From assembly GCA_947625885.1 (NCBI GenBank), contig CANQQA010000003.1, positions 128,726 through 192,725 of the forward strand: a stretch of DNA of 64,000 nt. Direction: 5' to 3'. The stretch is from an uncultured Bacteroidales bacterium. Lineage in GTDB: Bacteria; Bacteroidota; Bacteroidia; Bacteroidales; UBA11471. This document shows positions 32,612-42,059 of this stretch, in pieces; the first letter of the stretch is position 1, and every line of letters begins with the position of its first letter. The notes beneath the pieces are model-generated. The model had not been told where the DNA came from, did not search any database, and worked only from the letters and a program-made list of their open reading frames with translations. Position numbers and translations under genes: made by a program.

Positions 32612-35323
32612 CTATTCGATAGCTGCTTGTGCTGCTGCCACGCGTGCGATAGGCACACGGTAGGGGCTGCAGCTTACGTAGTTCATGCCCAATGAAGCGC
32701 AGAATTTCACCGACGAAGGTTCGCCGCCGTGTTCGCCGCAGATACCCACTTTGAGTTCGGGTTTGGTGGAGCGACCTTTTTCTACGCCCATACGCACGAG
32801 TTGTCCCACGCCTTTTTGGTCGAGCACCTCGAACGGGTCGGTTTTGATAATGCCTTTTTCTTTATATATTTTGAGGAATTTGCCGGCATCGTCGCGCGAG
32901 TAGCCGAAAGTCATTTGTGTCAGGTCGTTCGTACCGAACGAGAAGAAGTCTGCCACTTCGGCTATCTGGTCGGCGGTAACGGCAGCGCGAGGCACTTCGA
33001 TCATCGTACCCACTTTGTAAGCCACGCTTTCGCCGCGTTCTGCAAATACTTTGGCGGCGGTGTTGTGTATGATTTCGGCTTGCAGTTTCAGCTCTTCGAC
33101 CACGCCTACCAGCGGCACCATGATTTCGGGGTGTACGTCGATACCGCGCGCTTTCACGTTGAGAGCGGCTTCGATGATGGCGCGAGCTTGCATTTCGGTG
33201 ATTTCGGGATAGGTGCAGCCCAAACGGCAGCCGCGGTGTCCCAACATGGGGTTGAACTCTGCCAACGAGTCGCAGGCGAGTTTTACTTCGTCGATGGTGA
33301 GCCCCATTTCCTCTGCCAGCTCTTTCTGCGTAGCCAGCTGGTGGGGTACGAATTCATGCAAGGGCGGGTCGAGCAGACGTATCGTTACGCCGAAGCCGTC
33401 CATTGCCTCGAAGATGCCCTCGAAGTCGCCCCGCTGCATCGGCAGCAGTTTGTCGAGTGCATGGCGGCGACCCTCTTCGTCTTTCGAGAGAATCATTTCG
33501 CGCATGGCTTTGATGCGGGTGCCTTCGAAGAACATATGTTCGGTGCGGCACAGTCCGATGCCTTTTGCACCGAAGCGGCGGGCTACCGACGCATCTTTGG
33601 GCGTATCGGCATTGGTGCGTACATCGACTTTGGTGTATTTCTCGGCGAGATTCATGATAGCTGCGAAGTCGCCGCTCATGTCGGCTTCTACGGTCGGAAC
33701 CTGTCCGTCGTACACTTCGCCGGTGGAACCGTTCAGCGAAATCCAGTCGCCCTCTTTATATACTTTCCCCGACATTTCGAGCGTACGGGCTTTGTAATCG
33801 ACTTTTATTTCGCCGGCGCCCGATACGCAGCATTTGCCCATACCGCGAGCCACGACGGCTGCGTGCGAGGTCATACCGCCGCGTGCGGTGAGAATACCTT
33901 GTGCCACGTGCATACCGCGCAGGTCTTCGGGCGAGGTTTCGATACGTACCATCACCACTTTTTTGCGTTTTTCTGCCCACGCTTCGGCATCGTCGGCGAA
34001 GAATACGATTTGTCCGGCGGCAGCGCCCGGCGAGGCGGGCAGACCTTTTGCCATGACTTTCGTACGTTTCACAGCCGTCTTGTCGAATACGGGGTGGAGG
34101 AGTTCATCGAGTTTCTGCGGCTCCATGCGTTTGAGAGCCGTTTTTTCGTCGATGATGCCGTCGCGCAGCATATCCATGGCGATTTTCACCATGGCGGCGC
34201 CGGTGCGTTTTCCGTTGCGGGTTTGCAAGAGCCACAGTTTACCGTTCTGAATGGTAAATTCGAGGTCTTGCATATCTTTGAAGTAGTCTTCGAGTTTCTG
34301 CTGCGTTTCGATGAGGTCTTTGGCGCATTCGGGCATCGACTCTTCAAGCGAAGGATATTTTTTGGCACGTTCTTCTTCGGAGATGCCTTGCAGGGAAGCC
34401 CAGCGGCGCGACCCTTCGACGGTGATTTGCTGCGGTGTGCGTACACCGGCTACCACGTCTTCGCCTTGTGCGTTGATGAGGTATTCCCCGTTGAATATGT
34501 CTTCACCCGTAGCGGCGTCGCGGGTGAATGCCACGCCGGTAGCCGACGTGTTGCCCATGTTGCCGAATACCATTGCCTGCACATTCACAGCCGTACCCCA
34601 TTCTTCGGGTATCTGGTTCATGCGGCGGTAGAGAATGGCGCGCTCGTTCATCCAGCTGTCGAACACGGCGCAGATAGCGCCCCACAGCTGTTCCCACGGC
34701 GACGAGGGGAAGTCTTTGCCCGTGCGGGCTTTTACGGCGGCTTTGAAGCGTTTTACCAACTCTTTCAGGTCATCGACCGTCAATTCGGTATCCAGCTTGA
34801 TGCCTTTGGCGGCTTTCACCTCTTCCATGACCTCTTCGAACGGGTCTATGTCTTCTTTGCTTTTGGGTTTCATGCCGAGCACCACGTCGCCGTACATCTG
34901 TACGAAGCGGCGGTAGGAGTCCCATGCGAAACGGGGATTTCCCGATTTACGGGCAATGCCCTCTACGGCGTCGTCGTTCATACCGAGGTTGAGTACCGTA
35001 TCCATCATGCCGGGCATCGACACGCGGGCACCCGAGCGCACCGAAACCAACAGCGGGTTTTGGGCGTCGCCGAATTTCGTGCCCATCAGGTTTTCGATAT
35101 GGGCTATTGATTTTTCGACATCGCTTTTCAGCATTTTCACAATAGCATCTTTACCCTCTTTGTTGTAAGCGGTGCAGATTTCAGTGGTAATAGTAAATCC
35201 GGGCGGAACGGGCACGCCGATAAGGTTCATCTCGGCGAGATTGGCACCTTTTCCCCCCAACAGGTTTCTCATATCGGCACGACCTTCTGCATGACCGTTA
35301 CCGAAAGTATAGATTTGTTTCAT
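32612..35323 (-). CDS. ppdK: Pyruvate, phosphate dikinase
   Basis: A 903-residue enzyme interconverting PEP + AMP + PPi and pyruvate + ATP + Pi. The N-terminal ATP-grasp domain begins KQIYTFGNGHAEGRADMRN and contains LLGGKGANLAEMNLIGVPVPPG; the swivelling phosphohistidine domain has GGMTSHAAVVARGMGK with the catalytic His; the C-terminal PEP-binding barrel has GHRGCRLGCTYPE, and SFGTNDLTQMTFGYSRDD near the end. Length matches full PPDK. With PPi-PFK it forms a pyrophosphate-linked glycolysis that saves ATP. It is monocistronic, with its own promoter and terminator. Confidence 0.96.
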   Translation of the reverse strand: MKQIYTFGNGHAEGRADMRNLLGGKGANLAEMNLIGVPVPPGFTITTEICTAYNKEGKDAIVKMLKSDVEKSIAHIENLMGTKFGDAQNPLLVSVRSGARVSMPGMMDTVLNLGMNDDAVEGIARKSGNPRFAWDSYRRFVQMYGDVVLGMKPKSKEDIDPFEEVMEEVKAAKGIKLDTELTVDDLKELVKRFKAAVKARTGKDFPSSPWEQLWGAICAVFDSWMNERAILYRRMNQIPEEWGTAVNVQAMVFGNMGNTSATGVAFTRDAATGEDIFNGEYLINAQGEDVVAGVRTPQQITVEGSRRWASLQGISEEERAKKYPSLEESMPECAKDLIETQQKLEDYFKDMQDLEFTIQNGKLWLLQTRNGKRTGAAMVKIAMDMLRDGIIDEKTALKRMEPQKLDELLHPVFDKTAVKRTKVMAKGLPASPGAAAGQIVFFADDAEAWAEKRKKVVMVRIETSPEDLRGMHVAQGILTARGGMTSHAAVVARGMGKCCVSGAGEIKVDYKARTLEMSGKVYKEGDWISLNGSTGEVYDGQVPTVEADMSGDFAAIMNLAEKYTKVDVRTNADTPKDASVARRFGAKGIGLCRTEHMFFEGTRIKAMREMILSKDEEGRRHALDKLLPMQRGDFEGIFEAMDGFGVTIRLLDPPLHEFVPHQLATQKELAEEMGLTIDEVKLACDSLAEFNPMLGHRGCRLGCTYPEITEMQARAIIEAALNVKARGIDVHPEIMVPLVGVVEELKLQAEIIHNTAAKVFAERGESVAYKVGTMIEVPRAAVTADQIAEVADFFSFGTNDLTQMTFGYSRDDAGKFLKIYKEKGIIKTDPFEVLDQKGVGQLVRMGVEKGRSTKPELKVGICGEHGGEPSSVKFCASLGMNYVSCSPYRVPIARVAAAQAAIE

Positions 35324-35401
35324 ATAAAAAAGGTTTGTATGTTTACTTTTCTCATTGACGAAATTTCAGACTACAAAAATATATGGATTCTTGCGATAGT
35401 C

Positions 35402-35430
35402 CAAATTTATAGAAAGAATAAATTTGCAAA
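35402..35430 (-). promoter_or_regulatory. Promoter of ppdK
   Basis: On the minus strand TTTG (35427-35430) precedes TAAATTTG (35402-35409) by 17 bases. The leader to the ATG at 35323 is about 75 bases. Confidence 0.55.
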
Positions 35431-35476
35431 ATATAGTTTTTTTTGTTTCTGCGGTGTCGGATTGAAGAATTATCGC

Positions 35477-35484
35477 TACCTTTG
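35477..35484 (+). promoter_or_regulatory. Promoter -7 element of rlmD
   Basis: TACCTTTG lies 33 bases before the TTG start of rlmD, showing that the longer open frame from 35443 would begin before the transcript. Confidence 0.55.
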
Positions 35485-35517
35485 GACGAATTTGTTTTTA
35501 TTCAAAAACGTATCGTT

Positions 35518-36936
35518 TTGGCTCGAAAAAAGAAAGAGTTGCCTGTTTTGGAACAGGTGGAGATAACCGGTGTCGCCGCCGAAGGCAGAGCCGTCGCCCG
35601 TGTCGATGACCGGGTGGTGTTCGTACCCTATGCCGCCCCGGGCGACATTGCCGATTTGCAGGTATATCGCAAAAAACACAAATATGCCGAAGCCCGCATC
35701 GCACGGCTCATCACCCCGTCGCCCATGCGGGTGGCGCCGTTTTGTTCCCACTTCGGCGTGTGCGGCGGCTGCAAGTGGCAGCACATTCCCTACGAATACC
35801 AACTCAAATACAAACAGCAACAGGTGTTCGACAACCTGACCCGCATCGGAAAAATTCCCCTGCCTGAGTTCGAGCCTATCAAAGGTTCGGCGCGCACCGA
35901 GTTCTATCGCAACAAACTCGAATTTACCTTTTCCGACAAGGCGTGGCTCACGCCCGAACAACTGGCGCAGGAGCAGACGTTCGACCGCAACGCGCTGGGT
36001 TTCCACATACCCTCCATGTTCGACAAGGTGCTCGACATCGAGAAGTGTTGGTTGCAGGACGACATTTCCAACCGCATACGCCTCGCGATAAAACGCTTCG
36101 CCCTCGACAACGGCTATCCCTTTTTCAACCTGCGGGAGCAGACGGGATTCATGCGCAACATCATCGTGCGCACCGCCTCGACGGGCGAAATCATGCTCAT
36201 CGTCGTATTCTTCGACGACGACCGCGAGCGCATCGACCGCCTGATGACATTCGTCGCCGATACTTTCCCGCAGATAACCTCGCTTCTCTACATCGTCAAT
36301 CGCAAAGCCAACGATACGATTACCGACCAAGAGGTGCACGTGTTTCGCGGGCGCGATTACATTCTCGAAAAAATGGAAGACCTCCGTTTCAAAATCGGAG
36401 CGAAGTCGTTTTTCCAGACCAACACCGCGCAGGCGTGCGAACTTTATAAAGTCGTGCGCGAGTTTGCCTCGCTCACGGGGCGGGAGCTGGTCTATGACCT
36501 CTATACGGGAACGGGCACGATAGCCAATTTCGTGGCGCGGCAGGCGCGGCAGGTCGTCGGCATCGAGTACGTACCCGAAGCCATCGAGGACGCCAAAGTC
36601 AATTCCGCCTACAACGGCATCGAAAATACCCTGTTCTACGCCGGCGATATGAAAGACCTCCTCACGACCGCGTTCATCGAGGAGCACGGCCGTCCCGACG
36701 TTATTATCACCGACCCGCCCCGCGCCGGTATGCACGACGATGTGATAGCCGCCATACTCTTTGCCGCCCCGCAGCGCATCGTTTACGTCAGCTGCAACCC
36801 TGCCACGCAGGCGCGCGACCTCTCGCTGCTCGATGCCGCCTATCGGGTGGCGCGGGTGCAGCCTGTCGATATGTTCCCGCATACGCATCATGTGGAAAAC
36901 GTCGTGCTGCTGGAACGAAAAACCGTTGAAAAATAA
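35518..36936 (+). CDS. rlmD: 23S rRNA (uracil-C5)-methyltransferase RlmD
   Basis: A 472-residue RlmD/RumA-type enzyme that methylates U1939 of 23S rRNA. It has an N-terminal TRAM domain (LEQVEITGVAAEGRAVAR), a four-cysteine cluster CSHFGVCGGCKW that binds a 4Fe-4S cluster (with a later Cys), and a SAM-binding domain with VYDLYTGTGTIANFVA. The catalytic motif is VYVSCNPATQARD. The likely start is the TTG at 35518, giving MARKKKELPVLE, the usual N-terminus of Bacteroidota homologues; the frame's ATG at 35443 lies upstream of the promoter. It is first in a rightward group with the MFS permease. Confidence 0.92.
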   Translation: MARKKKELPVLEQVEITGVAAEGRAVARVDDRVVFVPYAAPGDIADLQVYRKKHKYAEARIARLITPSPMRVAPFCSHFGVCGGCKWQHIPYEYQLKYKQQQVFDNLTRIGKIPLPEFEPIKGSARTEFYRNKLEFTFSDKAWLTPEQLAQEQTFDRNALGFHIPSMFDKVLDIEKCWLQDDISNRIRLAIKRFALDNGYPFFNLREQTGFMRNIIVRTASTGEIMLIVVFFDDDRERIDRLMTFVADTFPQITSLLYIVNRKANDTITDQEVHVFRGRDYILEKMEDLRFKIGAKSFFQTNTAQACELYKVVREFASLTGRELVYDLYTGTGTIANFVARQARQVVGIEYVPEAIEDAKVNSAYNGIENTLFYAGDMKDLLTTAFIEEHGRPDVIITDPPRAGMHDDVIAAILFAAPQRIVYVSCNPATQARDLSLLDAAYRVARVQPVDMFPHTHHVENVVLLERKTVEK

Positions 36937-36955
36937 TATTATCAAATAAGAAAAA

Positions 36956-38335
36956 ATGACTGAAATTCTGAGAAAAAAATTGAGCGACAGCGCTGTGGCG
37001 CGATGGTCGGCTATGGTGATTGTGTCGTTTACCATGATGACGGGCTACTTTTTGTGCGACATCATGGCGCCCCTTGAAGATATGCTTACCAAAATGCCCG
37101 AAGAAGGCGGTTTGGGCTGGACGAGCAGCGAGTACGGATTCTTCTCCGGCTCCTACGGTTTCATCAACGTGTTTCTGTTGATGCTCTTTTTCGGCGGCAT
37201 CATTCTCGACAAATGCGGCGTGCGCTTCACCGGTCTGCTGTCGAGCAGCCTGATGCTCTCAGGCGCGCTCATCAAATGGTATGCCCTCTCTGCCGACTTC
37301 GGCGGCGCCACGCTTTTCGGCTACAACATGCAAGTGATTCTGGCAAGTTTGGGCTTCGCGATTTTCGGTGTGGGCAATGAAATTACCTGCATTACCGCCA
37401 CGAAAGTCATTGCCAAATGGTTCGGCGGGCATGAAATGGCGTTGGCGATGGGTTTGCAGGTGGCATTGGGACGTTTGGGCACTGCCGCCGCATTGAGTTG
37501 CAGCGTACCCATAGCACACGCCATAGGCACCATTGCGGCGCCGGTGCTGGTCGGTGCCATCGCTTTGTGCGTGGGCTTGATGGCGTATATAGTATATTGT
37601 GTGATGGACCGTCGGCTGGACGCCTCGTCCGACCCTGCTGCCGCAGCCGGAAATTCGGGCGAGGAGGGTGGTTTCGTATTGAGCGACCTGAAACTGATTT
37701 TCACCAATCGCGGATTTTGGTTGATAGCTCTGCTCTGCCTCTGCTTCTATGCCGCCGTGTTCCCCTTTTTGAAATTCGCCACCAAACTGATGATTTATAA
37801 GTACAACGTTGCTCCCGACCTTGCCGGATTCATTCCCTCGCTGCTGCCGTTCGGCACTATCCTGCTGACGCCGCTTTTCGGTTCGCTCTACGACCGCATA
37901 GGCAAGGGCGCCACGTTGATGATTATCGGTTCGGTCATGCTCACGGCGGTGCACGTCTTGTTTGCTCTGCCCATACTGCCTTATTGGTGGTTTGCCATTA
38001 TCGTCATGGTGATTCTCGGCATTTCGTTCTCGCTGGTACCCTCCGCCATGTGGCCCAGCGTTCCCAAAATCATTCCGATGAAACAACTCGGCTCGGCGTA
38101 TGCGACGATTTTCTATATACAGAATATCGGGCTGTCGATGGTGCCCGTGTTCATCGGCTGGGTGATAGAAACCTATGCCAAACGCACCGACGCTGCGGGG
38201 GCGGTAACTTACGACTACACTTTGCCCATGGCGATATTCGCGTTGTTCGGCGTGCTGGCTATTTTCATCGCTTTCCTGCTGAAAACCGAGAATGCCCGCC
38301 GCCATTACGGTCTCGAAAAACCGAATATGAAATAA
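36956..38335 (+). CDS. Major facilitator superfamily permease
   Basis: A 459-residue integral membrane protein with about 12 hydrophobic segments. The MFS A-like loop IILDKCGVRFTG follows the second segment, with a matching motif GSLYDRIGKGATLM in the second half. A central cytoplasmic loop separates the halves. The pattern NEITCITATKVIAKWFGG and the layout recall the MFSD1-like branch. Substrate is not predictable. It is 19 bases after rlmD and 33 bases before the metallophosphoesterase gene, so co-transcription is likely. Confidence 0.85.
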   Translation: MTEILRKKLSDSAVARWSAMVIVSFTMMTGYFLCDIMAPLEDMLTKMPEEGGLGWTSSEYGFFSGSYGFINVFLLMLFFGGIILDKCGVRFTGLLSSSLMLSGALIKWYALSADFGGATLFGYNMQVILASLGFAIFGVGNEITCITATKVIAKWFGGHEMALAMGLQVALGRLGTAAALSCSVPIAHAIGTIAAPVLVGAIALCVGLMAYIVYCVMDRRLDASSDPAAAAGNSGEEGGFVLSDLKLIFTNRGFWLIALLCLCFYAAVFPFLKFATKLMIYKYNVAPDLAGFIPSLLPFGTILLTPLFGSLYDRIGKGATLMIIGSVMLTAVHVLFALPILPYWWFAIIVMVILGISFSLVPSAMWPSVPKIIPMKQLGSAYATIFYIQNIGLSMVPVFIGWVIETYAKRTDAAGAVTYDYTLPMAIFALFGVLAIFIAFLLKTENARRHYGLEKPNMK

Positions 38336-38368
38336 AAGCGTTGTTAAAGGAAATTCGGACGTTCGATT

Positions 38369-39586
38369 ATGAGATTCTTCCTTATTCCGGTAATTCTTGC
38401 TTTGGCAATCATTGTCATTGCCGACGGGTGGATTTATGGACGGCTGCGGTCGCGCATTCGTTTCGACCGTGTGCGGAAAATCGCCTATTGGCTGCCGTCG
38501 GCATTCTTTGCTTTGCTGCTGCTTTTCTTTTGTTTCTTCCTGCCCGTCCTTTCCGGTTATAAGTCTATGGTGGCGGTGATGTGGCTGTTGTGGCTCTACG
38601 TCCTCATCTACATTCCGAAACTCTTTTTCGTCCTGTTCGATGCGCTCGGAAAAGGCGTTTGCCTGTTGTTTCGTCTGCGCACGCGGGTGTTTTTCTTCAT
38701 CGGCTTGACGGCTGCCGCTTCGGGTGTGCTGCTCTTTTTGTCCGGCGCCTTTGTGGGGCGGACGGCAGTGCACGTCGAGAATGTAACGGTAACTTCGCCT
38801 CGCATACCCGAACAGTTGGACGGATTCCGCATCGTACAGTTTTCCGACGCCCATATCGGCAATTGGGGCGACTGCACCGGCACGCTCGAAAAAACCGTCG
38901 CGCTCATCGACTCCTGTCATGCCGATGTGGTAGTCTTTACCGGTGATTTCGTGAATAATATTTCCGACGAAATAACGCCGCGCATCATCGAAACGTTCCG
39001 CCGCCTGCAAGCGCCTTGCGGCGTGTATGCCATACTCGGAAACCACGATTACGGCGATTATCACCGCTGGGACACGCCGACGCAGTGGCGCGAAAATCTG
39101 GCGCGCACGAAAGCCGGTATCCGCGCCTGCGGGTTCGACTTGCTGCTCAACGAATCGCGTCTTGTGGCGACGGGCGATACCGCGTTGCAACTCGTCGGCG
39201 TCGAAAATGTCGGCAAGCCGCCTTTCCGCCGGTACGGCGATTTGCCGCTTGCCCTGTCGGAGCTCGATACGACGCGCTTCACCGTTTTGCTTTCGCACGA
39301 TCCGACGCATTGGCGCAGAGAGGTGCTCGGCTATCCGTTTATCGACCTTACCCTCTCGGGGCACACCCATGCCGGACAGAGCGGCGTGGCGCGGGGGCGT
39401 TTCCGTTGGTCGCCCTCGTCGTGGCTTTTCGACGAATGGGAGGGCTTGTATCGCAACGGCACGCAATACCTCTACGTCAATCGCGGACTGGGCTATGTCG
39501 GATTGCCCGTGCGCATCGGTATGTCGCCCGAAATCACCTGCATCACGCTGCGGCGGGGCGATTTGCCGCAAGACGCCGGCAATTGA
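38369..39586 (+). CDS. Membrane-bound metallophosphoesterase (YaeI-like)
   Basis: A 405-residue protein with four or five N-terminal membrane segments (residues 1-130) followed by a calcineurin-like phosphoesterase domain. Metal-binding motifs appear in order: QFSDAHIGNWGD, VVFTGDFVNN, LGNHDYGD, LLSHDPTHW and LSGHTHAGQ. This arrangement resembles YaeI and related enzymes, some of which act on lipid-linked diphosphates such as UDP-diacylglucosamine. The actual substrate is unknown. It lies in the rlmD group. Confidence 0.87.
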   Translation: MRFFLIPVILALAIIVIADGWIYGRLRSRIRFDRVRKIAYWLPSAFFALLLLFFCFFLPVLSGYKSMVAVMWLLWLYVLIYIPKLFFVLFDALGKGVCLLFRLRTRVFFFIGLTAAASGVLLFLSGAFVGRTAVHVENVTVTSPRIPEQLDGFRIVQFSDAHIGNWGDCTGTLEKTVALIDSCHADVVVFTGDFVNNISDEITPRIIETFRRLQAPCGVYAILGNHDYGDYHRWDTPTQWRENLARTKAGIRACGFDLLLNESRLVATGDTALQLVGVENVGKPPFRRYGDLPLALSELDTTRFTVLLSHDPTHWRREVLGYPFIDLTLSGHTHAGQSGVARGRFRWSPSSWLFDEWEGLYRNGTQYLYVNRGLGYVGLPVRIGMSPEITCITLRRGDLPQDAGN

Positions 39587-39629
39587 ATCGAAAGAAAATT
39601 CTCGAATATACATTATTAATTATTAAGTC

Positions 39630-40493
39630 ATGAAAAACTGCTTGAAAATTCTGTTCGTACTGTCGGCATTCCTTTTGCCGGCAAACGGCTTTTCCTCCAA
39701 AATCGTGGAAGATTCGATAGCGAGCCGCATACTCGGGTGCGATATGCCTTTTCTGGTCTATCTGCCCGACGGATTCAACCCCGAAGACAAAACGGTGAAA
39801 TATCCCGTACTCTATTTGCTGCACGGATTGGGCGACGATTGTTTTGCGTGGACGCGCAAAGGTACGATGCGCGAAGTTGCCGACCGCCTGATGCGTTCGG
39901 GCGAAAGCCGGAAAATGGTCATCGTCATGCCGCAAGCAGGCACCAGCGATATTGTGGGTACGAATTGCGGCTACTTCAATGTTCCGAATTGGAATTATGA
40001 AGATTTCTTTTTTAAGGAGTTCATGCCCGCCGTCGAAGCGAAATACAATGTGCAGTCCGACCGTCGGCACCGCGCCCTGAGCGGTTTGTCGATGGGTGGC
40101 GGCGGCACCGTGTCGTATGCCCAGCGGCACACCGACCTTTTCTGCGCTGCCTATGCCATGAGCGCGTGGCTCGACGAACCGGAATCTTCGCGTGAAAAAT
40201 ACCGCAGCGACAAGGAATTTTATACCCGTAATTCGGTGTTCAAACTCTCTCCGCTCCGTCTGTTGAGAAATGCCGATGAGAAGCAGGCGGAGGAGTGGCG
40301 CTCGGTGCGCTGGTTTTTCGATTGCGGCGACGACGATTTCCTGTTGCAGTGCAACCTCGATTTCTATACGACGATGCAGGCAAAACACATACCTGCCGAA
40401 TTGCGCGTGCGCGACGGATGGCACTTCTGGGACTATTGGCACACTGCCCTCTACACGATGCTTCCTTTTGTGTCGCGCTGTTTCGGCGAATAA
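39630..40493 (+). CDS. Secreted esterase (esterase D / feruloyl-esterase-like family)
   Basis: A 287-residue alpha/beta hydrolase with signal peptide MKNCLKILFVLSAFLLPANG. Motifs are YLLHGLGDDCFAW (oxyanion region), the nucleophile elbow GLSMGGGG with the catalytic Ser, FDCGDDDFLL for the acid and GWHFWDYWHTAL containing the catalytic His. It belongs to the putative esterase family (PF00756) that includes xylan and trehalose esterases and feruloyl esterases. Substrate is not predictable. It is the last gene of the rightward group, ending before a terminator. Confidence 0.88.
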   Translation: MKNCLKILFVLSAFLLPANGFSSKIVEDSIASRILGCDMPFLVYLPDGFNPEDKTVKYPVLYLLHGLGDDCFAWTRKGTMREVADRLMRSGESRKMVIVMPQAGTSDIVGTNCGYFNVPNWNYEDFFFKEFMPAVEAKYNVQSDRRHRALSGLSMGGGGTVSYAQRHTDLFCAAYAMSAWLDEPESSREKYRSDKEFYTRNSVFKLSPLRLLRNADEKQAEEWRSVRWFFDCGDDDFLLQCNLDFYTTMQAKHIPAELRVRDGWHFWDYWHTALYTMLPFVSRCFGE

Positions 40494-40542
40494 AAGTGAT
40501 TAAGGCATATCGGTAGCCGCTTTGCATTGGCTTTTTATACGA

Positions 40543-40574
40543 ACGACCCTTTCATGCGGAAGGGTCGTTTTTTT
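40543..40574 (+). terminator. Intrinsic terminator of the esterase gene
   Basis: AACGACCCTT and AAGGGTCGTT form a 10-base-pair stem with a short loop and run into seven or more Ts. It overlaps the 3' end of the convergent 71-residue gene. Confidence 0.85.
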
Positions 40575-40767
40575 GCCGTTTCATTTCTTCGCGGAATTTG
40601 TATCGTTTGCGCAGCACGAATCGCAGCAGTACGATGATTCCTATCTCCGCTACGATGATAGCCGCAAATTCGAGCGGTCTCTCCGCAAACTGTTTCCACC
40701 CTATGACAGACATGACTATCATATAGACAAGCAGGACGAGCGGGATAAGGTTGTAGGATTTTTTCAT
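40552..40767 (-). CDS. Small two-segment membrane protein
   Basis: A 71-residue protein (starts MKKSYNLIPLVLLVYMIVM) with two hydrophobic segments separated by WKQFAERPLEF and a basic C-terminal tail (LRKRYKFREEMKRQKND). No named family recognised. It starts seven bases after the exonuclease stop, as the last gene of the leftward yicC-gmk-nadD operon. The longer open frame upstream overlaps the exonuclease and is not real. Confidence 0.65.
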   Translation of the reverse strand: MKKSYNLIPLVLLVYMIVMSVIGWKQFAERPLEFAAIIVAEIGIIVLLRFVLRKRYKFREEMKRQKNDPSA

Positions 40768-40774
40768 CGGACGG

Positions 40775-41413
40775 TTAATTTTGTATGAACGATTTTTCGT
40801 CGATATGTTTTTCGACGGGAAATACGAGCGGATAGACGCCGGAGGGCGATTCGCCCCGCAAGGCTCTGTATATGTGCAGACAAGCCCACGCATCGGTAGC
40901 GGCATAGGCTTGTTGGGCGGGTGTGAGCGATTCTATCTCCCAGTTGGAAAGCTGTTGCCCTTTGGAAATTTTTTTGCCGAAAAGCAGCGCGTAGATTTTT
41001 TGAAGACTCATGTCCTCGATGTTGAAAACTCCGACGTAGCGCTGCAATTCGAGCCAGCGGTGCGGCTCGATGCTTCCGAAGCGGCGCAGCGCCAGAAAAT
41101 CGTCTTTTAGGGAAAGTCCGATTTTCAAAAGGCTTGTCGATTCCAGCAATTGTTTGACAGGGGCTATCGTATTTATTTTACAGAGGCGGAAGAGGTAGCA
41201 GGTGTCCCACGTGGAAATCTGCACCAGCGATACGCGGTGCGACGTTCCTTTTTTGAACGAAGGGCGCGTTTCCGTATCGAAGCCTACGACCGTTTCTTTT
41301 TTCAATTCTCCGAGAGCCGTTTCGGCGTCGCCTTCGGTATCGACGACGACGATTTTTCCCGGAAATTTGATGATTTCCATTTCAGCTATGGTGGCTTTGT
41401 CGATTTGTGTCAT
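40775..41413 (-). CDS. 3'-5' exonuclease, DEDDy/RNase D-like
   Basis: A 212-residue exonuclease domain protein. The DEDD acids appear in VVGFDTETRPSF (Asp, Glu), LKIGLSLKDDFLAL (Asp) and AYAATDAWACLHIY (Asp and Tyr of the DEDDy type). It resembles Werner-type/RNase D 3'-5' exonuclease domains and lacks other domains. The role may be RNA or DNA 3'-end trimming. The start at 41413 (MTQIDKATI) was preferred over an in-frame ATG nine codons upstream that overlaps the DUF5063 gene stop. Confidence 0.85.
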   Translation of the reverse strand: MTQIDKATIAEMEIIKFPGKIVVVDTEGDAETALGELKKETVVGFDTETRPSFKKGTSHRVSLVQISTWDTCYLFRLCKINTIAPVKQLLESTSLLKIGLSLKDDFLALRRFGSIEPHRWLELQRYVGVFNIEDMSLQKIYALLFGKKISKGQQLSNWEIESLTPAQQAYAATDAWACLHIYRALRGESPSGVYPLVFPVEKHIDEKSFIQN

Positions 41414-41430
41414 GGTGATTAAATTCTTTT

Positions 41431-42057
41431 TTACAACCATCTGTCGGCATCTTCATCATCGTCCTGCCATGCCGATTGGCGTCTTTGGTAGAAGTTTTCT
41501 TCTTCGTGGTGATGATGGTGATGTTCGCATTCGTATTCGTCTTCGCACTCGGTCGCAAAACAGATGCGGTGCAGGGCGCCGAGCGCGTTCAACAGTTTGG
41601 CGCCCCAATAGGCGATGAAATCTTCGCGGCACGTACTCAACGCCGTCCGCATGGAATCGTCGTTTTCCGTGCGGTAAGCCGACACGCAGTCTTTCACCGC
41701 CTGATACACATCGGCGAGGTCTTCGGCGATGCTTGCGGCAAAGGGCTGGTCGTTGTATGCCGTGTCGTCGTTCTGTATGAGCAGGTAGGCGTCTTTTTCG
41801 CCCAAAATATATTCGATGTTTCGGCGCAGGTATTCGTAAGCCTCTTCCGAAACGAATCGTTCGGGAATGTCGGAATAGTCGTCTTCGTCGCTTTCGGGGA
41901 GCAATGTCGCTTTCAAGTAGAGCAGCGGGAGCAGTTTGACGGCGGTCGATGTAAACTCCTCCGGCGTCGTGTCCTGCACTCTTTCTGCAAATGCGCAAAA
42001 TTCCACCCCTACGGTGATAAATTCCACGCTGTTTTTCGCGTATATATATTCGTCCAT
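41431..42057 (-). CDS. DUF5063 domain protein
   Basis: A 208-residue acidic cytoplasmic protein with no signal peptide. It begins MDEYIYAKNSVEFITVGVEF and has a helical body. The C-terminal tail is rich in acidic and histidine residues, including six consecutive histidines (ECEHHHHHHEEE). The family is known only as DUF5063 in Bacteroidota, and no function is assigned. The natural hexahistidine could bind Ni or Zn, which is inference. It starts two bases after the nadD stop in the yicC operon. Confidence 0.8.
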   Translation of the reverse strand: MDEYIYAKNSVEFITVGVEFCAFAERVQDTTPEEFTSTAVKLLPLLYLKATLLPESDEDDYSDIPERFVSEEAYEYLRRNIEYILGEKDAYLLIQNDDTAYNDQPFAASIAEDLADVYQAVKDCVSAYRTENDDSMRTALSTCREDFIAYWGAKLLNALGALHRICFATECEDEYECEHHHHHHEEENFYQRRQSAWQDDDEDADRWL

Positions 42058-42059
42058 TT

